Origin: Klebsormidium nitens
Lineage: Eukaryota > Streptophyta > Klebsormidiophyceae > Klebsormidiales > Klebsormidiaceae
Reading direction: 5' to 3'
DNA length: 50,940 bases
NCBI GenBank assembly: GCA_000708835.1
Contig: DF237513.1
Coordinates: 7,216 to 58,155 of the forward strand
A program made the position numbers and the translations under genes. Shown here piece after piece: positions 13,810 through 26,373 of the stretch. Each line of letters starts with the position of its first letter. Within the stretch, counting starts at the first letter, position 1. A model generated the notes under the pieces. The model ran no database searches. It was not told the origin of the DNA and was given only the letters and a program-made list of their open reading frames with translations.

Positions 13810-16800
13810 ATGCCAGCCAGCATGCTGCCGGACGCTGGTACGGCGCAGCAGGCCCCCGCGCAGCTCATCGTCCAGTCCCTGCTGCAGCGCTTCCTGCCCT
13901 TGGCACGCAGGAGGATTGACACTGCCCAGGCGCAGGCGAGCCTCTGCCTATCTCTCCTTCGCTTGCTTGGATAGGTGGATGTGGACATTCTCAGTTGTGG
14001 TGCGCAATTCCGCAATTGGTATGTTATTGGACAAACTTAGTGGTGATCAGTGTCCTGTCTATCAGGCTTGCGCCCACTTTCATACTTTTCTTTCATTACA
14101 CGGTGGTGCAAAATCCTTAGGCTGGTGCGCTCTGCAATTCTGCGTTCTCACTTAGTTCTACAGATTTTTTGAGGTGCAAACGCTTTGAGTAGCCACTTCG
14201 CATTCTGTGTGTTCAGCATACATTCTTGGGTTGAACAGCCTAGCTCCTTTTAGTCAGTGGGTGCGTGGAAGTGCAATAAGTTTGTTCGCTTGAGTCCTCC
14301 TTGATGTCTCCTTGCCCCTCATTGATCAAGGCCGGCTTTAGACCGTGGTGGTGCGCGGTGCAGGATGGCGAGTACCTGCGGGCCTCCGACCCCGCGTATG
14401 AGCAGATCATGGACTCCCTGGCCATGGTGGCGCGGCACACCCCCACCCCGCTGCTGGAGGCACTGCTGGGGTGGCGCAAAAGGTGGGCCATCATTGCTGA
14501 CTCCAGCCCCAAGTACGCTCGGAGGGGGGATTGGGACCCTGTGCCTTGTGATTGTCTTAGCGCTGTTCTTGTGTGCCGGTTGAAGGTGTTGCAATGTTGC
14601 TTCCGGACTTATCTTTTGGGCCTTGTGACTCATTTGAGTGGCTTGATTGTAACGCCAAGGGTCCAAGCACAGTAAGTCCGTTGGCAGACCGACGCTCCCT
14701 TCCGTGCAGCGAGTCGCCCAGGCTGGCAGGAGATGCTGCGGCAGTCCACAGGAAGGTGAGGCCCGGCCCACCCTCAACTCTCACGTCACCTTATGGCCTG
14801 TTGCAGTCGTAAAATCAAAACACAGGCAGTGATCAAGATGTAACATGCGACAAGTGGCCCAATCAAGTTGCAGATTGATCTTGCAGAATGAAACATGAAC
14901 GAGGGCCTTGGGCTCACCCTCTTTGTCCTGTGTCTCCAGCTGGCGGTAGAGTGCATCTTCTGTTCTGCGGCTGTCCGCTTCGTGGAAGCGTGCCCTGCGG
15001 AGGGACTGAGCGGTGAGTACATGCTTCGTTTGGTCGCACACCTCGATCAAACCCCTCTCCAAGCTGAATCTATGTATCACCGCAAGTCTAACATGGGTGG
15101 GCCCTTTGTCTCCTCCTTGCTGTTCGTCCAACACTCTTGGACCTGGCCCACTGATGGCCGTTTGGTGCCTCCTCAGAGTCGCTGTGGCGGGGGCTGGAAG
15201 ACTGGGTGTTTGACTGGATCATCAATGCGGACAAGTAAGTCAAATGGGCCCTGCGATCATCTCACTTCTTTGGCCTTCCTGGAGGCAAGAACGTACTCGA
15301 AACTTGAAAGTTATGTATTTCATCGTCGTTAAGAAGTCTTCGAATTCACAGCTTGAAGGTGTCTCGAGTGGCCAGTGTGCAATTCCAATACTCATCGCGC
15401 AAGCTTTGTTGGCTTCTGTTTGGCTTCGCACTAGGCGACTCCTGGGTTACGCTGTTCCTGGTCTGCGCTTACGTCCAGGTTGGTGAGCCACGTGGAGTAC
15501 CCGTCGCTGGTGGAGCTGCGCGCGCTGCTCCTGGACCTGGTGGCCCAGCTGCTGGGGGCCCTCTCCGGCAAGAGGCAAGCGCAGCACGCCCTCCACACAT
15601 GCTCGCAGTGCAGCATGTTCGTGTTTATGACGCCAGTGAAGCACGATAAGTTGAGGTCCCCGGACTTGTACATTCACACTGACCTCCCTTCGTAGACTTC
15701 TCGAGGCTTCCGTTCTAGTTTTAACTGCGTCGAATCGAATGCAAATATGGGATCAGAAACGTTTGAAAGGTTCTGGCCGCCTTCAACTGTCAGAGCGGCC
15801 TAACGGCCCTTCTCGGAGAAAACTCGTGAAGAAGGCTCAGAGAGACTGACAGCGGTTTAGGATCGGGCCAGGCCAAGGATGTGGACAGGTTTTCAGGCTC
15901 AAGTGCAGCTGTTTCAAAAGCTAGCCAAACTGGTATCTCGAGATATTGATCAAGTGGAGTCCTCTGTGACTGCCAGAATGTTGTGGTCGACAATTGGACG
16001 GTCGATAATCGCCAGACTGTACGCTCAACCCTTTCGGCTTCTAACTTCGAGCTTTCTCCCTGCGGAAGACTTTGCAGGAGCCAATGAGGAGCATTGCGCT
16101 TGCAGCAAGATCGTTTTCTTGCCCGCACCGTCATACCCTCAATCCAAGACGTTGTGAGGCCATGACAAACCCGCAGCCTGACTGTTTCTACGGTCCATCT
16201 CATGAATCGTCCTCTTGAGCTCCGCCCGAACCACTCACACCCACGCTTGTGTGTCCAGGTTCGGGTCCGCCTCGAGCCGCCTCTTCACGGAGCTGAACCT
16301 GCGGCGCGGGGATAGCAGCGGCCAGCGCAACGAGACGCTCAGCCTCATCAGCGGAGCGCGCTATCTCAGGCTCGATGTGAGGCCTCCCCTACCCAATATT
16401 TTACCACCGATCCCGTGGGACCCTAACTCGCCCTTGTGAGAGCGGCCAGGAAATGTTCATATCTGGTGATCAGGACAGGGCTGGCCAAGACTGCATTTGA
16501 ACACGCCGTTTTGCGGGGAGAAAGAAACGTGTCTCATTCCGGGCGGGCCGCCTTCCAGCTTTTATTCAAGTCCTGGTTCCTTACACCTGCCTGATTGGGT
16601 GTCTTGCTTGGTGCAGGTGTCGAGCGCCAGCACTCTGAACGCGTCCACGTCGTTCCTGCTCAAGGCGAACCCCCTGTCGTGGACCCCCAGCAAGAAGCGC
16701 ACGGAGCTGCACCACGCGCTGTGCAGCCTGCTGACGTCCGTGCTGGTGCCGCTGGTGGAGGCGCGTGGGCGCTGGCCGCCCCGCCACGTGGACGAGGCGC

Positions 16801-19800
16801 TGCGCCTCTGGCACGAGGCCGTCCTCAAGCTGCGCACGCAGCTGTCGCAGTGGGTCGACAAGCACAGCAAGCACATCATGGTGCGCACCCGCTGGAGGCC
16901 GCCCTCTAACGCCTGCTTGCCCTACAGGCCTCCATAGACGCTCCGCCATGATCCTGTGTAAGGTTAGGCTGGTGCGGCCAGATTCGACATCCCTCTGGTC
17001 CAAGTAGTGGTCCCTGCTCGCCTGCTTGTGACGGTTTTGCGGTGGTGGCGTGCAGGTGGGGTACCCGCTGGTGACGGTGCTGCTGTGCGTGGGCGACCCC
17101 GCCCTCTTCACCATGCAGCTCCCGCCCTACCTGGAGGCGCTCTTCAAAGTGCTCAAGGTGCGGCCTGGCGAACGGGTAGCCGCTCCTCAAATTGCGGCAG
17201 CAATCCTTCCTCTGCAAGCATCATGTTTTCGTCTTTCCTAGTCCAGTCCCTAGCTTTCGCGAAGCTTTTTGAATGACATCGAAGCCCCCCTTCTTCCTGC
17301 GCCTCGCAGTGCACAGTCTCTCGTCGTGCCTTCGTTCATCTGTGTGTCTCGCATCGTCGTGCAGGAGAAGGCGTACCGCTCGATGGCGCTCGAGTGCCTG
17401 CAGCGGCTGGTCCGCTTCTACCTGGAGGTGCACGCGGCCCGCGAGGCGCGCGCGGTGACGGTGGGCATCCTGGCGGGCGTGACGGGCCACCTGCTGGCCA
17501 GCCTGCGCAAGGGCAACCTGCCGCTGGAGGCGCAGCACGACAAGCTCGTGCACTTCTGCGCCACGCTCGCCGACAGCCACCTCGACTTCGCCATGAACAG
17601 CATGCTCCTCGAGCTGCTGCGCCCCGACAACCCCCCCGAGGCCAAGGTACGATTATGCGGCGCACATGTGACCGCAATACTGCCGCATGCACTGGCAATT
17701 GTCACGCCACAGGCTCCTTTGCCGTTCCTTGACACCTTCTCTGGGCCAGCCTTGAATCGGACTAGTGTGTACGGCCTTTTACGCGTAAGTCTTTGAGTAG
17801 GGCGAGTTGAATGCTTATCTAGTTGGAAGAACCACCGAGCGACCTTCCGGAATCGATTGTTGCCTCATTGTCGTCCCCCTTCCAGGTCATTGGCCTGCGC
17901 GCCCTCCTGGCCATCATGCACTCCACGTACGGCCTGTCCTCTGACGCCGCCGCCCCCCAGCCCGCCTCCTTCTCTCTGTCCCTCTCCTTGGGCCAGCCCC
18001 CTGCGCCTGCCCGCGCCCCGCAGCCGGCGGCGGTGGCCGCTCTCGGGGCGTACCTGCCGCAGCTGCGCGCAGCACTGGGGTCCATCATGCACACGTGCCA
18101 CCTCATGTTCGGGCAGTCGCTTCTGATCGCGTCCAAGACGTCGCAAGGTGAGGGGGAGAACTCTAAGCGGAGGACTTTGTGCTGGCCTTGCTCGCATCAA
18201 CTTGAGGATGTTAAAAGAAGAGTGAAGCCTCGAAGGCAGTTGAGCAGGTACTGCAGACTGCGCATGTCGTTGAGACCCGTTCGCTTCTTGCAGCCGCTCT
18301 GCTCGACATCTTCTGAAGCAGGGCTCGACGGCACCAGCCGAGTCAGCGCCTGGCAAAAACCACCATTCGTCTGTCAAGTACGAGCTGTGCCGTCTTGTTG
18401 GTGGCCCAGCTGCTGGCTCACCTCTTTGCTGATGTTTCCTGCAGAGCCGGTGACCAAGGAGCGCACGCAGCAGTGGGTGGTGTTCCGGTGGGCGCTGCGC
18501 TGCGTGCCGGCGCTGATCCCGGAGCAGTGGCACGACAACAAGATGACGGAGACAATCCCCGTGTACGCCATTAGCGTGGAGCCCGCGGTGCGCGAGGAGG
18601 CGGTGCAGGTGCTATTTCGCACCGTGCGCGACCTGCCGCAGAGCCGCTTCGCCGTCATGCGCGGCATGGCCAACTTCATCCTGCGCGTATCCGACGAGTA
18701 CCCCGCGCTCATCAATACCTCCCTCGCGCTGCTCGTCAGGGTGAGCCCGCCCACCGGACGAGGCTCACGAGCTCGTTCGAATCCTTCCGCTCATGTGTCT
18801 GCAGAGATTGTCACGCAAGTACTGCGATTGATTGAAAGTGGTTCGCATAAGTACTCCAAACAAAGTTATTTTAGACACGGATCCGTTTGGAAAGTTGATG
18901 CTACTTCTAGGTCCACTTTTCGCAAGATTGGCACCCTAACACGTTGACTCGTGGCCCTGCATTTGCCCCTCCCAAGTCAGGTTGCCAAAGTCTGCTGTGT
19001 CATTGTCCTTACAGCTCCTGATCGCGTGGCGCTCGTGCCTGCTGGAGGAGGCCTCTCGTGGCGCCGGCAGCCCCGGCGCGGTGCGCGGCGACCGCGAGGG
19101 CTTCAAGGACGAGCCGGTGGGCACGTTCGACCCGTCCGGCATGGACGCCGTAGGGCTCATCTTCCTCTGCTCCGTCGAAGTCCAGATCCGCCGCGTCGCG
19201 CTCGAGCTGCTCTACGTGGTGCGAGCCCTACACCACGACCTGGCCGCGCTGGCTGGCGCAGGCGGCCGGGACGGCAGTAGCGGGGCGCTCGAGGACGAGC
19301 CTCCGCCGACGTACGTCATTGACATCATCGAGGAGGTGGGCGACGAGATCGTGGCGGGCGCGTTCTTCGACACGGGCAAGTGGACGGAGGTGCTGCGGCA
19401 CGAGGGCGAGCCCGTCCCTGCAGACGCGAGCATCGTGGGCGTGCTGGAGGGCGGCGACAAGGGGCGGTGGGGCCGGTGCCTGAGCGCGCTGGTCAAATAC
19501 GTGGCGCAGCTGTGCCCCAGCTCGTGCCAGGGCGCGCGCCTCGAGGTGGTGGCGCGCCTGTCCACCATCACGCCCGTGGACTCGTTCGGCAAGCCAACGC
19601 CGTACACGTACAGCCTGGAGAGCGAGAGCAAGATCGAGCAGTGGCACCTGTACTGCATGTTTGCGTGCGCGTGCCCCGCGGAGGACGCCGTGGACGGCGG
19701 CGTGCAGAGCGTGCGCGAGCTGATGCGCCTCGTGATGCCGTGCCTCAAGAGCGGCAACGACGCGCAGCAGTACGCGGCCATGAGCGCGCTGGGGCACGCG

Positions 19801-22800
19801 CACCCCGACATCTACGGTATCATGATGAGCGAGCTGGACGCGTTCGTGGAGGACGTGGCGGCGGGGCGGCTGGAGCGGCCCAAGTGGGGCAAGAGCCACA
19901 AGCCGGTGCGCGACGAGGTGCGCATGTGGGTCGCGCAGATCTACCGCCTCGTGGCCGAGAGCCTGTGGCCCGGCCAGCTGGCGCGCCGCCCGGAGCTGGC
20001 GGAGGCCATGATGCGCTTCATCGAGGACCAGTACAAGGTCATCAACAGCACCACCACCGAAACGTTCGCCGAGGCGCAGCCCGTCAGGTGAGCGCGGGAG
20101 TGAGGATTGACGTTGACAACGCGGCGCAGCTCTTTTGTCAGCATGTACGCTGGTTCACCCAGTCAGATGCACAAATCTCCTGTTGAAGACTCACACTGCG
20201 AGCAAGGAGGTGTACTCTTTCGAGTGATCAACGAGTCTCAAGAGTTTCGTTGCTACTTGAACTGTGCTTCACTTCATATACTCGCTCTCAGCCTACTTTC
20301 GGCTGATGTACGTGTCCCCGTCCTGCCTCGCTAATGTGCAGGTACGCGTTGGCAGCCATCCTGCGAGTTCTGTCTTCCGAGCTGGCGGCGGTGCTGCCGG
20401 AGCGCTTCAGCGCGCGCACGCGCAAGCGGCTGTTCGACCTGCTGGGCAGCTGGGGCGACGACGGGGGCGGGCTGTACCAGAGCGGCGAGCTGGCCGGCTA
20501 CGCCGACTACCGGCGCGAGGTGGACAAATTCAAGACGGCGCAGAGCCTCAAGATGCGCGAGAGCCAGGACAGGATGGCGCTCGACCGCGACCTCGCCGAC
20601 CAGGTGCGCCGGCGCGCGCTGGCCGGGCTGCCATCCGACGGATGAGCTTCACCTGAGAAGCTGGTTGTTGCTAACGGACCTGCAATCACTTCAATCATGA
20701 TTTCGTTGCCGTGCTGGTCCAATGCTGATGGAAGGCATTACTCCAACCATTGATTCTGCACCCCAGTGCCATGTGACCACTTCGCGGCTCCCCTTCTGCC
20801 CGTCCCCCGCTGTTCCCTGAGCGTGGCTGCGGCGGCCTCCCGTGCAGGTGGAGTGCATTCAGTGGGCCGCCACGAACGCGATGGCGGCGCTGCTGTACGG
20901 CTCGTGCTTCGACGACACAGTCAAGAAGATGAACGGCCGCGTCATGGTGTGGATCCACGGCCTCTTCACGGGCACCAGCGACCGCGTCCCCATGGGCGGC
21001 AACTACTCGCCCGGCGACCCGCGCACGCCCTCCCCCCACATGCGCACCGGCTCTTACGCCGGCGTCATGGCGTCCTCCGTCTTCGGCAGCACCACCACGC
21101 TGCCGCGCAGCAAGAGCGGGCTGGGGATGGGAGGCCCTGCCATGGCGGCGCGCATCGGGGTGGCGCGCACGGCGCTGCTGAACCTGCTGCTGACCAACCC
21201 GGACATGTTCCACTCGTGCATCGACCAGTGCTACTCCTCCGACCCCCCCATCGCGGATGGCTACTTTGGCGTCCTCGCAGAGGTGCGGCCCCGCAGACTG
21301 GTCCAAATTCGCTTTGCTATCTTCTCATCTAGCAGCAATGTCGGCTCCATCTTTTCAAGCCATCGGTCAGGTCGACTGTCCAATCATCCTTTGGAAACGT
21401 GCACAAAAGTTGCTTGTTTTAGCCACCGACCCGTGCTGCGTGCTTGGTCAGGTGTACTTGCGGGAGGCAGTGCCGGCGTGCGACGTGCCAGTCCTGCTGA
21501 GCCTGATCCTGTACAAGGTGGTCGACCCCAGCAAGGCCGTGCGCGACGACGCGCTGCAGATGCTCGAGACGCTCTCGCTGCGCGAGTGGGCGGGCGAGGA
21601 CGCGGGCAGCGCGGGGCGGTACCGCGCGGCCGTGGTGGGCAGCCTGCCCGACAGCTACCAGCAGTACCAGTACCAGCTGAGCGCGCGCCTCGCGCACGAC
21701 CACCCCGACCTCTCGGAGCTGCTCTGCGTCGAGATGATGCAGCGCCAGCTGGACGCAGTCGACATCATCGCACAGCACCAGGTGCGGCCGCGGAAAAGCA
21801 GGCGCTGGCAAGGCTCGGGACTGCGTTTAAACATAAAGCTAAGGGGCTGTCTAGCGCGTGTTGGATTGCGAAGAGTTAGTGCCCCTTGTACGAAGTACCT
21901 CTCCATGAAGGGTAAGTCAAACAGAGTCGCTTTCGTAGGCCATATCTTCTACCTCGAATCGAATTGACCTGGTGAGTCTTCCTGTTCGCCACGCTGCCTC
22001 AGAACAGTGAAGATTGCCGTCTGTTGCGCGCAGGTGCTGACGTGCATGGCCCCGTGGATCGAGAACCTGAACCTGGTGGCGCTGTGGGAGACGGGGTGGG
22101 CGGAGCGGCTGCTCAAGAGCATGTACTACGTGACGTGGAAGCACGGCGACCAGTTCCCGGACGAGATCGAGCAGCTGTGGAGCACGGTGGCGCACAAGTG
22201 GCGCAACATCATCCCCGTCCTCGACTTTCTCATCACCAAGGGCATCGAGGACTACGACTCGCAGGGCGCGGGCGAGATCGGCGGCGCGCTCTCCACCTAC
22301 TTCAGCGTCGCCAAGCGCATCAGCCTGTACCTGGCGCGCATCTCGCCGCAGCAGACGATCGACCACCTGGTGTACGAGCTGCAGCAGCGCCTCCTTGAGG
22401 ACGACCTCGACGACGCGCACGCGCCGCCCCTCCTCCCCGACGACCTGCCCCCCGGCCGCGCCCTCGAGTTCTCCGCGCCGCCGCCCGCGCCCGCGTTCGA
22501 CCAGTCGCCCACCGTGGTTGGCGGCCCCGCCCACATGTCGCCCATTCGGAGCTCGCGCACCTCCTTCGACTTCTCCAGGTGCGGGCCCTTGCCGCGCCGC
22601 CCGAGGCTTGTCTCCTCATCCTTCGACCGTGCCTTATTCAAAGCAATCTCCTCCACTTTGTGTTGCCATGTTGAGGACCCTGGCTGCTGCTTCCCCCGCT
22701 TGTCTTGCTGCTTCCCCTTACTGCTTTGCCGCCCTGCTGCCTGCAGGCACCTGTCGCGGGCGAGCTTCGACCGGCTGGGCAGCGGGGGCGCTGCAGGGCG

Positions 22801-25800
22801 GCCCTTCAGCAGCATGCGCAGCCTGAGCGGGCCGCGGCGGTCGGCGCACATGCCCACTCTGTCGCGCGACAGCGGGGACTTATTCGTGGACACGCCGGGG
22901 TCGTCCGTCGAGGACGTGCGCGTCAGCACACCGCTCAGCCACCACCACCACCGGCCGTCCGCAAGTGAGCACCACAGCGGGCAGTTTGTCGTTGCGCATG
23001 CCGCGCTTTGCACTCTGAGTTGCAACAACATCATGATACAGTTGCTTGTACAGCGGGCAAAGAGGTCGAGAAAGCTCCAGAGAAGTCGGCCGTGGTGCGT
23101 GGCTTGTCTCACCTGCTGCCTGTGCGTGCCTGCTGCAGGCGCTGGGCTGCCGGCGGCGCTGTCCCGGGCGGACCTGGCGCTGATCCTGCTGGCGGAGATT
23201 GCGTACGAGAACGACGAGGACTTCCGCGGCCACCTGCCGCTGCTGTTCCACGTGGCGTTCGTGAGCATGGACAGCCGCAGCGCGCTCGTGCTGGAGCACT
23301 GCCAGCAGCTGCTGGTCAACCTGCTCTACTCCCTTGCGGGCCGACACCTCGACCTCTACGAGGCCGCCGGCGGGGACACTGCGGGCAACCACAAGAACAA
23401 GGTGAGGACCGAGACAGACCGCAGCACACTCCGGATCTCACAGGCTGGCACAGGCTGACCACGCTGTGAAGTCTTTGTGGCTCGTCCCCGGCACTCTGTG
23501 AGGAGGGTGATCTTTGTGTTGTCCTCGCCCTTTCCACTTCTCTTGTCCTCTCTGGAGTCAGTCGAGCAGACACTTTGAAATCTCATTGTGCACCACAAAG
23601 AATGTCTGAACCCCGTCCGTTGGATCATCTGGGCGGTGCGCTAAGTGGGTGTGCGTTCGGTGTGCAGGTGGTGACGCTGATCAAGTACGTGCAGAGCCGG
23701 CAGGGCGCGCGCATGTGGGAGCACGAGGCCATGACGCTGAGCTCGACGGAGCTGCCGAGCGCCATCCTGCTGGGCAGCCTCGTGAAGTCCGTCGTGGACG
23801 CAATCTTCTTCCAGGTGATTGGCCCCCGCCCCACCGCAACCACAGCACGCCTGCATGCCGGCGCATTGGCCGCAGCCCTAGTTTTCGGCCTGGCCGTCTG
23901 ACAAGGACTGCGCTCCAGAAGGAATGCTGCTGATAATCTCAGTGGCTGGCGAAACGTCAGGAGGCACTTGCAGGCATGATTACTGTGAGTCCCGACTCCC
24001 TTTTCTAGGACCATCTATGAGTTTGCTCGCTGTGTTGCTGGGGTGCAGGGCGACCTGCGCGAGCTGTGGGGCGCGGAGGCGCTCAAGTGGGCGCAGGAGT
24101 GCGCGAGCCGGCACCTGGCGTGCCGCAGCCACCAGATCTACCGCAGCCTGCGGCCGCCCGTGAGCAGCGACACGTGCGTCAGCCTGCTGCGCTGCCTGCA
24201 CAAGTGCTTCGCGCACCCGACCACGCCCGTCCTCGGCTTCGTCATGGAGGTCCTCCTCACGCTGCAGGTCAGCAGCGGGCCTCAAAACCTGTGCTCGTGT
24301 ATCAGGTTCACGAGAAAGATGAGCACACTGCGGGCGTCGTGCATCATCATTCCGGCCCGCTCCTCGCTCTACACGTGAACAGCGGTCCTCTTGGGACCAG
24401 ACACCACTCGAGCTTCAGCATTGCATGGGGCGGTGGGACTACCTTGATTAAATCCTGTTTTGAGCGTTTAGACGATCTGGGCGGCTGTCTGCGGCAGCAG
24501 CCGTCCTCCTGTGAGACCGCTGCTAACCCCAACCTTGATGCTGCGCAGGTGATGATTGCGAGCATGGCCCCCGAGAAGCTGATCCTGTACCCGCAACTGT
24601 TTTGGGGCTGCGTCGCGCTGCTGCACTCGGACCTGGTGCCCATTTACACGGCCGCGCTGCGCCTGCTGACCGCCGTCATGGATCGCCTCGCCGTGCACGA
24701 CCGCACCGCGCAGACCGTCCTCCTCTCCAGCCGCCCCACCCCCGACCCTGCGCCCGCCTTTTCGGGCGCCGTGCCCCCTCTGACCCCCACCGCTGTGCCA
24801 AACGGATCGTCCACCGCCGATGCCCCCGTCGCCGTAGAAGGTCTGCCTCCGGCCGGGAAAAAACCCGCCTCGCCCGCGTTAAACAAGGCCTCGTCTGAGA
24901 GCTTGAGCACGGAGGCGAGCTTCGTGTCGGCGTCCAACGCGAGCGTGGGCCTGGTGCGCGGCGCCAGCGGCAACCTGGGGGCCAGCAACCGGAGCCTGCC
25001 CACCCTGGCCGACGTCGTAATGGAAGACACCGCGCCGCCCAACCCCGAGACGGCTCCCGCGGCGCCCCCTCCCGCAGCCCTGTTTAACGACATGCAGCCG
25101 CTGATCCTGAAGGGCCTGCTGTCGCCCGTGAGCCATGCCGCAGCGGTCGCCGCGCTGAGCCGCATCACGTTGCTGCCGGGGGACGCCATCTTTGGTCCAG
25201 CGGCGACGCGGCTGCCCATGCACATCACGGGCCAGCTCCCTTGGCTCTGCCTGCACGTGCGCAGCGCCCCCCCCGCCGGCCCCGCGCCCCTTACCGAGGT
25301 CCAGCCGGGTTCGCCGTCTGCCTGGGGCGACGCCTCGCCTGGCGGAGGCTGGGGGGCAACCGGCAGACCGGGCGTCTCTTCGGGGGCAGGCGAAGAACCA
25401 GAGCCGCGGAGTGTGGCGAGCCACCTGGCGCAGGCGTGCCGGGAGCAGGGCCTGACTGACCTGGCCAGCGTGTTTGGCGCGTACGCGGAAGGGGGCTACA
25501 CATCCGCGGAGCAGCTGGTCACCCAGGTGGGCATGCGCACCGGCGCGTCCCTGAGCGGTCTTTCAGGGTGTCCGCCCTGTCAGCACAGCACCTCGCATAC
25601 TGGACATTGAGTCAGCTCGTATCTGGTCTCCCCGCGTGGATCCCTAAGTTGCTTCGATGAATCGATTCTACGAGGCAAACCAGCCTGTTGATTGCACCGT
25701 GTCCTCGCGCCGCCGCCCTTTTCGAGCAGGCCCTCAGTCTAGCCCCTCTTTCTGTGTGCGCCAGGTGGCCCCCCTGGTGGGCGCCGCCTTCTTCCCCCGC

Positions 25801-26373
25801 CACGCCGGCCCCGCGTTCGTGCACCTGCTGCGGCTGCTGGAGCGCGGCCCCGCCGAGTACCAGCTCGTGGTGCTACTGCTGCTCCGCGCGCTGCTCGCAC
25901 TGGGGCCCCCGGCCGCCGGCCAGGGCAGCTCCGTGTACCGCGCCGTGTCGCGCCTCGTGGAAGGGCCCCTGTGCGGGCCGGCGCTGGCCGTGCTGGAGGC
26001 GGCGCTGGTGAGCACGAGCGGCGAGCGCGTCCTCCTGCACGCCTCCTCCGACGGCCTGCACAGCGCCGCCTCGCTGGGCAAAGCCCGGGGCGCGCAAGCG
26101 CACAACTTCCCGTCGCCGTCGCGGGGGTGGCAGTTCAGCAGCATGGGGGAGGGGATGGGCGAGAGAGAGGCCGCAGGGGGTTGGGGGTCGAGCGGGACGG
26201 AAGCGCTGCCAAGCCGGGAGGAGGCCCTGCAGAACACGACGCAGGCGCTGGGGCTGGTGCTCAAAACGTACGGGCCCAGCCGGCGACGCGACGAGCGGCG
26301 GCTGATCCCGTTTGTGACGGCCGGGGGAATTGTGCCGGGCAGCCCCGCCAGCAGGGCCGCGAATTGGACGTGA
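13810..26373 (+). CDS. FRY: Furry/Mor2/Tao3-family cell morphogenesis scaffold (plant type)
   Basis: A giant helical-repeat scaffold of the Furry/Mor2p/Tao3p family, which in other eukaryotes organises NDR-kinase signalling, polarity and morphogenesis; its plant orthologue is little studied. I joined 23 exons in phase: 13810-13935, 14364-14482, 14710-14755, 14940-15012, 15177-15234, 15479-15574, 16259-16376, 16617-16880, 17056-17157, 17365-17646, 17886-18147, 18445-18740, 19015-20087, 20342-20603, 20848-21282, 21452-21781, 22034-22578, 22747-22964, 23139-23401, 23668-23814, 24049-24267, 24549-25526 and 25765-26373 (2306 aa). The N-terminus LIVQSLLQRFLPLARRRID, the segment SDPAYEQIMDSLAMVARHT, VEYPSLVELRALLLDLVAQ and FAVMRGMANFIL follow land-plant homologues almost residue by residue. 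The C-terminal half holds WIENLNLVALWE and ALGLVLKTYG...RRRDERRLIPFVT. Segments at roughly 1510-1640 and 1890-1990 are low-complexity. Introns 1 and 6 use GC donors. Third codon positions are almost all G or C. Confidence 0.94.
13936..14363 (+). other. GC-AG intron 1 of the Furry homologue
   Basis: Exon 1 ends ...TAQAQ and the donor reads CAG|GCGAGC. Reading on gives a stop (TAG) after 13 codons, and no GT donor in the right phase precedes it. The acceptor GGTGCAG at 14363 restores the conserved DGEYLRASDPAYEQ in phase 0. Confidence 0.75.
15575..16258 (+). other. GC-AG intron 6 of the Furry homologue
   Basis: The donor reads AAGAG|GCAAGC after ...QLLGALSGK. The acceptor GTGTCCAG at 16258 gives RFGSASSRLFTELNLRR in the correct phase (2), matching the plant family across the junction. 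No GT donor nearby gives the same continuity. Confidence 0.7.

Noticed and set aside
22297-23319. A 340-codon open frame on the minus strand opposite the Furry gene
   Set aside because: It lies antisense to exons 17-19 in very GC-rich DNA, where stop codons are rare. It crosses three well-supported introns and shows no family motif.
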